Below, piece after piece: positions 60,735 to 64,000 of a DNA stretch of 64,000 nucleotides. Under the pieces are notes generated by a model that worked only from the letters and a program-made list of their open reading frames with translations, had not been told where the DNA came from and did not search any database. Source of the stretch: Mycobacterium sp. 852014-52450_SCH5900713 (GTDB lineage: Bacteria; Actinomycetota; Actinomycetes; Mycobacteriales; Mycobacteriaceae). Every line of letters starts with the position of its first letter. Position 1 is the stretch's first letter. The translations under genes and the position numbers were made by a program. The stretch covers positions 1 to 64,000 of the forward strand of contig NZ_LZIL01000042.1 in NCBI RefSeq assembly GCF_001667075.1, in the 5' to 3' direction.

Positions 60735-62222
60735 CTAGCCTCCCGCCTTCGCTGATGTCGTCACCACGGCCGCCTTGCCCAGCGCCGGCACCGTGTCACG
60801 CGCCACGAGCGCCGCTTCCCGCGACAACGCCGGGCCCGCAGCGAAAGTGCGCAGCAACGGCCACGGCGCCTGCACCGCCGAGGCCGGATCGAGCCCGAGC
60901 GCGCGCATCGTGTCGTCGTTGGCGGCGATGCCGAACCGCACGCCGTTGTCCGACACCCAGAACAACGACTCGCGGGAATCCGACGTGATGACCCCGCTGG
61001 TCGAGGTGACGAAGTTGGCCGCGCCCGGCAGCACCAGCACCTGGTTGGCGACCACCGATGCAGGGTCGCGGTCGTCGCGCACCAGATGCACGATCCGATC
61101 GTCCAGGTACGAGTACACCGGAAGGCCCCGCCCGTTATAGATGACGACGCGGGCCTGCGGATCCGTGGAGGCCTTCTCCCAGCCGACGCAGGTGGTCGGA
61201 TTCGCCGCCGTGTCAACGAAATTCAGCCGCTTCGTCGGGTAGTAGTCCACCGCCAGCGAGTTCACCTGGGGGATGTTCACCAACACGTCGGGGGTCACCA
61301 CGCGGGGCGCCGTCGACCCGTACGAGTTCGCGCTGCGGAGCAGATCGGCGACGAAGCTCGTGATCTTTTGCACCCCGTCGGGCAGGAGCACGTAGAACTG
61401 CTTGCCACCACCGGCGGTTTGGGCCTGTAACACCGCGCCCACCTGCGAGCCCGAGACCCATGTCGACGGCGCGCCTGCCTGCGGCACGTCCGGGACGCGC
61501 AGCGGCTCGGTTGCGGGGAGTCCGTCGTAGAGTGCGCGCGAAATCTCTACCGGCGACGTCACTCCGGGGTCCAGGCCCAGGCTGAGGGTGATTGCCCTAC
61601 TGGCCGGATCGACCTGCGAGCGTTTGCCGCCCCAGATCACATACGTATTGCCCTCGAACGTCACGAGGACTCCCGCATCGTCGGCCAGCGGGGTCGCGCG
61701 GCCGCCGCCGTCGAGCGTGCCCGCGATTGACGTGACGACCGGCTTCTCCCCGCTGCGCGGGCGCCCGGCCGTATCGCACACGGCCCAGGCCGAAATCGCG
61801 CCGCGATTCACCGGCATCGCCGCCGGCGCGCCCGGGATACCGATGAGCGGCCCGGTCGGATACTTCGCGATCTCGCTGCGCTTCACCCATGTCGGTGGGT
61901 TCGCCGTTCCGGTGGCCAGGCGGGCGGACGTCAGGTTCAGGGCGGGATAAAGCCGGCCGTCGATGCGAGCGTAGAGCGCACCGGAGTCGCGGTCGCCGAT
62001 GATTGCCGATTCACCCACTGCGCCAGTCGGTTTCAGGACGTTCAGCAGCATCATCCAACCGGCGCCGATCGCCACCAACAAGATCGACAACACCAGCGCG
62101 GCGGTCTGCTTGCGGTCGTCATGCTTCATCCGCACCGAGAACCGGGTGGTCGCCGCGCGCAGCCGTCGGTTGTAGAACAGGTGACCCGAATTCTGGTCGC
62201 GGTTCGACAAACTCAGCGGCAT
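60735..62222 (-). CDS. eccB2: EccB membrane component of ESX-2-like type VII secretion
   Basis: A 495-residue EccB protein. PLSLSNRDQNSGHLFYNRRLRAATTRFSVRMKHDDRKQTAALVLSILLVAIGAGWMMLLNVLKPTG gives the conserved cytosolic N-terminus and the single membrane helix (about 43-62). The large periplasmic domain has GDRDSGALYARIDGRLYPALNLTSARL repeats and a Cys pair (WAVCDTAG and TTCVGWEK). From memory it closely resembles M. tuberculosis EccB2 (Rv3895c), also about 495 residues. The ATG at 62222 lies 2 bp after the upstream stop; a TTG at 62228 is less likely. It forms the secretion channel with EccC, EccD and EccE. Confidence 0.92.
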   Translation of the reverse strand: MPLSLSNRDQNSGHLFYNRRLRAATTRFSVRMKHDDRKQTAALVLSILLVAIGAGWMMLLNVLKPTGAVGESAIIGDRDSGALYARIDGRLYPALNLTSARLATGTANPPTWVKRSEIAKYPTGPLIGIPGAPAAMPVNRGAISAWAVCDTAGRPRSGEKPVVTSIAGTLDGGGRATPLADDAGVLVTFEGNTYVIWGGKRSQVDPASRAITLSLGLDPGVTSPVEISRALYDGLPATEPLRVPDVPQAGAPSTWVSGSQVGAVLQAQTAGGGKQFYVLLPDGVQKITSFVADLLRSANSYGSTAPRVVTPDVLVNIPQVNSLAVDYYPTKRLNFVDTAANPTTCVGWEKASTDPQARVVIYNGRGLPVYSYLDDRIVHLVRDDRDPASVVANQVLVLPGAANFVTSTSGVITSDSRESLFWVSDNGVRFGIAANDDTMRALGLDPASAVQAPWPLLRTFAAGPALSREAALVARDTVPALGKAAVVTTSAKAGG

Positions 62223-62224
62223 GC

Positions 62225-63079
62225 TCAATACCCCTTAGGTGATCGGCGCGGATCGGCCTGCTGAATCCGATCGGCCAAATTCGACGCGTCCGCGGCGACG
62301 TGATAGCGGCCCATCGCGTAGTTAATGAACGCGCACGCCTGCGCCACCAGATTGTGGATGTCGCGTGACGTGCCCGGCTGGTGGTAGGCCGCGAAGGTGG
62401 GCCCGATGAATTGCCAGGCGCCTTTGCTCGGGGTGCCGCGCGCCGCGTTGGAGTCCCAGTCGTTGACGGCGTTGGCGTTGTAGTTGGATTCGCGGCGTGC
62501 CACCAGATCCATGCCGCGCTCCCAGCGGGCACGCGCGGCCGGGTCGTGAATGCCCTTGCTATCCAGGGCTTTGCGAATCGCCGCCAGGACCGCCGCCCGC
62601 CCGCTGCCCTGGTCGCCTCGCATCGCCGCCCGCCTTTGCCGGTAGCGCAACCGCCTTATTCGATGCGCCAGGAGCCGTGCGCGCCGGCGCGAGTTCAGGA
62701 TGTGCCGGTGCTGGGTGCGCAGCCTCGCCGCCATCCGGGCCATCGCCTCGCGACGCGCCATCGGGGTGTCGGCCGGCGTGGCGTCGGCCTTCGCGTCTTC
62801 CAAGACCGCCCGGGTCGCCGTCCTTGCCTGCGTGTGGTCGTCCCGCGCGGTCGCGAGGATCTGTGCCAGCTCACGGTCGGTGTCCGCGGAGCGGCGGGCT
62901 TCGTCCAGCGAGCGCCTCGAGCGTGTGGCCGCCGCGCTGGGCAGGCCAGCGGTTATGACCTCGGGATGTTCGGGGGTGCTGACGCTGGGGGCGGCGATGG
63001 TGTGGGCGTCGAACAGCGCATGCCCGCGAGACAATGCCGTCACCGCCTGCATCAGCGGATCAGTCAACGACTGCCCCAC
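62225..63079 (-). CDS. Transglycosylase-like protein of the ESX-2 locus (Rv3896c-like)
   Basis: A 284-residue protein with an Ala/Arg-rich helical N-terminal part (about 1-175, including RRSLDEARRSADTDRELAQILATARDDHTQARTATRAVLEDAK) and a C-terminal lysozyme/transglycosylase-like domain: MDLVARRESNYNANAVNDWDSNAARGTPSKGAWQFIGPTFAAYHQPGTSRDIHNLVAQACAFINYAMGRYHV. The Glu in RRESNYNA is the likely catalytic residue. The GTG at 63079 follows AAAAAGGGG. In M. tuberculosis a similar gene stands before eccB2; it may open peptidoglycan for the secretion machine. No signal peptide is visible, so it might itself be an ESX substrate, which is inference. Confidence 0.8.
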   Translation of the reverse strand: MGQSLTDPLMQAVTALSRGHALFDAHTIAAPSVSTPEHPEVITAGLPSAAATRSRRSLDEARRSADTDRELAQILATARDDHTQARTATRAVLEDAKADATPADTPMARREAMARMAARLRTQHRHILNSRRRARLLAHRIRRLRYRQRRAAMRGDQGSGRAAVLAAIRKALDSKGIHDPAARARWERGMDLVARRESNYNANAVNDWDSNAARGTPSKGAWQFIGPTFAAYHQPGTSRDIHNLVAQACAFINYAMGRYHVAADASNLADRIQQADPRRSPKGY

Positions 63080-63237
63080 CCTGATCCCCTTTTTCCCACA
63101 CCCTCTGGCCGCGAAAAATCCGTACTCAATAGCATGCACGAATAAGCAGATCCGCTGTCAATATCGAGTGACCCTACTGCCGTGCGTATGGCCGGACCAC
63201 TCACCTTGAGCTGGAGCGGGGATGGCTTGCGGTGCCC

Positions 63238-64000
63238 TTATTCCTTTGCCTCGTCCTCGGTCGGCATGATCACGATCCGTCGGTTCGGCCGGTTGGTCAC
63301 GACCGTGGGTTTGTCCTCGCCGGGTTTGGGCCCGGGCGGGCTCGGCGGCATCGTGAGGCGGCCCTTGACGGGCTGGCCGTTGGGGACGCCCGGCGCCGAG
63401 ATGCGCTTCTCCGGCGGCTTCTCTTTGCTGCCCTCACCGTGGGCGCCCATCGCGCCAGGCGGCATCATTCCCATACCGCCCATACCGGTCTGGCCCCCCA
63501 CGGTCGGCGCGCCGCTAACCGGCGGGGCCATGGCGGCCTTGGCCGCCCCGGCGGGAGTCGTCGGCGGGGACGATGTCGGCACGGGTGGCGGACCCAGCGA
63601 GCTGGCCGGGGTGGTGCCACCGCCGCCGCCGAGGCCCCCGCCGCCGCCGCCCAAGCCGCCGCCGGCTCCGGCTCCCGCGCCTGGGCCGACGCTGTCGACA
63701 AGATGAGCGTCGCTCGCGAGCCCGGCTCCGTGGGCACCTTGAACCGCGCTCATCAGCGGCTGGATGGCGCTCTGGCCGGCCTGCATCGCTTGCTGCGGTA
63801 GCTGCGTGAGCGGCTGCATGATGCCGCCGACCGCGCCGCCGAGCGCACCCGTGATGCTTTGCAGCATCTGCTGCATCATCTGCGGGGCTTGCTGACCGAT
63901 GTTCTGCATCTGCTGCTGTGATTCAGCTTCGTTCGCAGGGAATTTCGCCGCCGCGTCGGCGGCGTGGGCTCGGCGGTCCGCGTCCGCGGCCGCGGCGTCA
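63238..64000 (-). CDS. Gly/Pro/Met-rich ESX-associated protein, C-terminal part (cut by edge)
   Basis: The frame stays open from the TAA at 63238 to the right edge, at least 253 codons, so the N-terminus is missing. The visible part is low in complexity: AESQQQMQNIGQQAPQMMQQMLQSITGALGGAVGGIMQPLTQLPQQAMQAGQSAIQPLMSAVQG is amphipathic and Gln/Met-rich, followed by a glycine-rich stretch, a Pro/Ala linker and a charged tail EDEAKE. This build is common in large ESX-secreted or Esp-like proteins, and the position matches genes upstream of eccB2 such as Rv3899c. An internal ATG at 63909 is not taken as the start because the coding pattern continues beyond it. Confidence 0.65.
   Translation of the reverse strand, partial: DAAAADADRRAHAADAAAKFPANEAESQQQMQNIGQQAPQMMQQMLQSITGALGGAVGGIMQPLTQLPQQAMQAGQSAIQPLMSAVQGAHGAGLASDAHLVDSVGPGAGAGAGGGLGGGGGGLGGGGGTTPASSLGPPPVPTSSPPTTPAGAAKAAMAPPVSGAPTVGGQTGMGGMGMMPPGAMGAHGEGSKEKPPEKRISAPGVPNGQPVKGRLTMPPSPPGPKPGEDKPTVVTNRPNRRIVIMPTEDEAKE

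Noticed and set aside
1-64000. CRISPR arrays, tRNA or rRNA genes, transposases, prophage genes
   Set aside because: No regularly spaced repeats, no tRNA-like cloverleaf with a CCA-type acceptor, no rRNA words and no transposase or phage motifs were seen on reading.

Overview
The window is GC-rich, tightly packed DNA from an actinomycete, almost certainly a non-tuberculous Mycobacterium. Supporting this are two MmpL-type transporters, ESX-2-like eccB/eccC genes, an LpqC-like lipoprotein, an LLM-class flavin oxidoreductase, a mycofactocin-coupled-type SDR, DUF35/lipid-transfer-thiolase pairs, frequent GTG starts and 4-nt ATGA/GTGA overlaps. No rRNA, tRNA, CRISPR array, insertion sequence or prophage gene was recognised. 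The species cannot be named from sequence reading alone.

Layout. 1-5.2 kb: two divergent TetR paralogues (one cut by the left edge), an LLM oxidoreductase, a DUF417 membrane protein, a peroxiredoxin-like protein divergent from a TetR gene, an SRPBCC protein and an SDR. 5.4-7.9 kb: copper chaperone and copper P1B-ATPase behind a CsoR-type palindrome. 8-19 kb: envelope and secreted hydrolases (membrane esterase, polysaccharide deacetylase, LpqC-like esterase, secretory lipase), a berberine-bridge-type oxidoreductase facing a giant LuxR regulator, DUF4242 and MarR genes. 18-23 kb: an MmpL exporter flanked by three TetR genes, with two tandem operators at its promoter. 23-27 kb: alpha/beta hydrolase, SDR, acyl-CoA ligase, PadR. 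27-37 kb: a leftward lipid-catabolism cluster in two transcription units (fused double acyl-CoA dehydrogenase, lipid-transfer thiolase, DUF35; then amidohydrolase, fused double CoA-transferase, small protein, second thiolase, second DUF35, PadR). 37-41.7 kb: two TetR genes, DUF1214 protein, sulfotransferase, triple DUF190 protein. 41.7-44.4 kb: class I aldolase, cytochrome b561 and a Tat-exported catalase-like protein. 44.8-51.3 kb: STAS/anti-sigma pair, TetR, phosphotransferase, D-aminoacylase-type amidohydrolase, Rieske oxygenase, small membrane protein. 51.3-56.5 kb: NarL-type two-component system, a small protein and a second MmpL. 56.5-64 kb: eccC2, eccB2, a transglycosylase-like gene and a Gly/Pro/Met-rich protein running off the right edge, that is, one end of an ESX-2-type locus that stops abruptly after eccC2.

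A recurring theme is local regulation. Nine TetR genes are present, and most divergent promoters hold a clean inverted repeat that reads as a private operator. One 19-bp operator core occurs identically in front of the acyl-CoA ligase gene (24.9 kb) and between the TetR gene and the fused acyl-CoA dehydrogenase operon (36.9 kb). This suggests that one TetR repressor controls activation, dehydrogenation, CoA transfer and retro-aldol-type cleavage of an unidentified acyl substrate. That proposed regulon and the isolated eccB2-eccC2 end are the two most interesting points in the window. All homology statements rest on motif reading and memory of the families, not on database searches.
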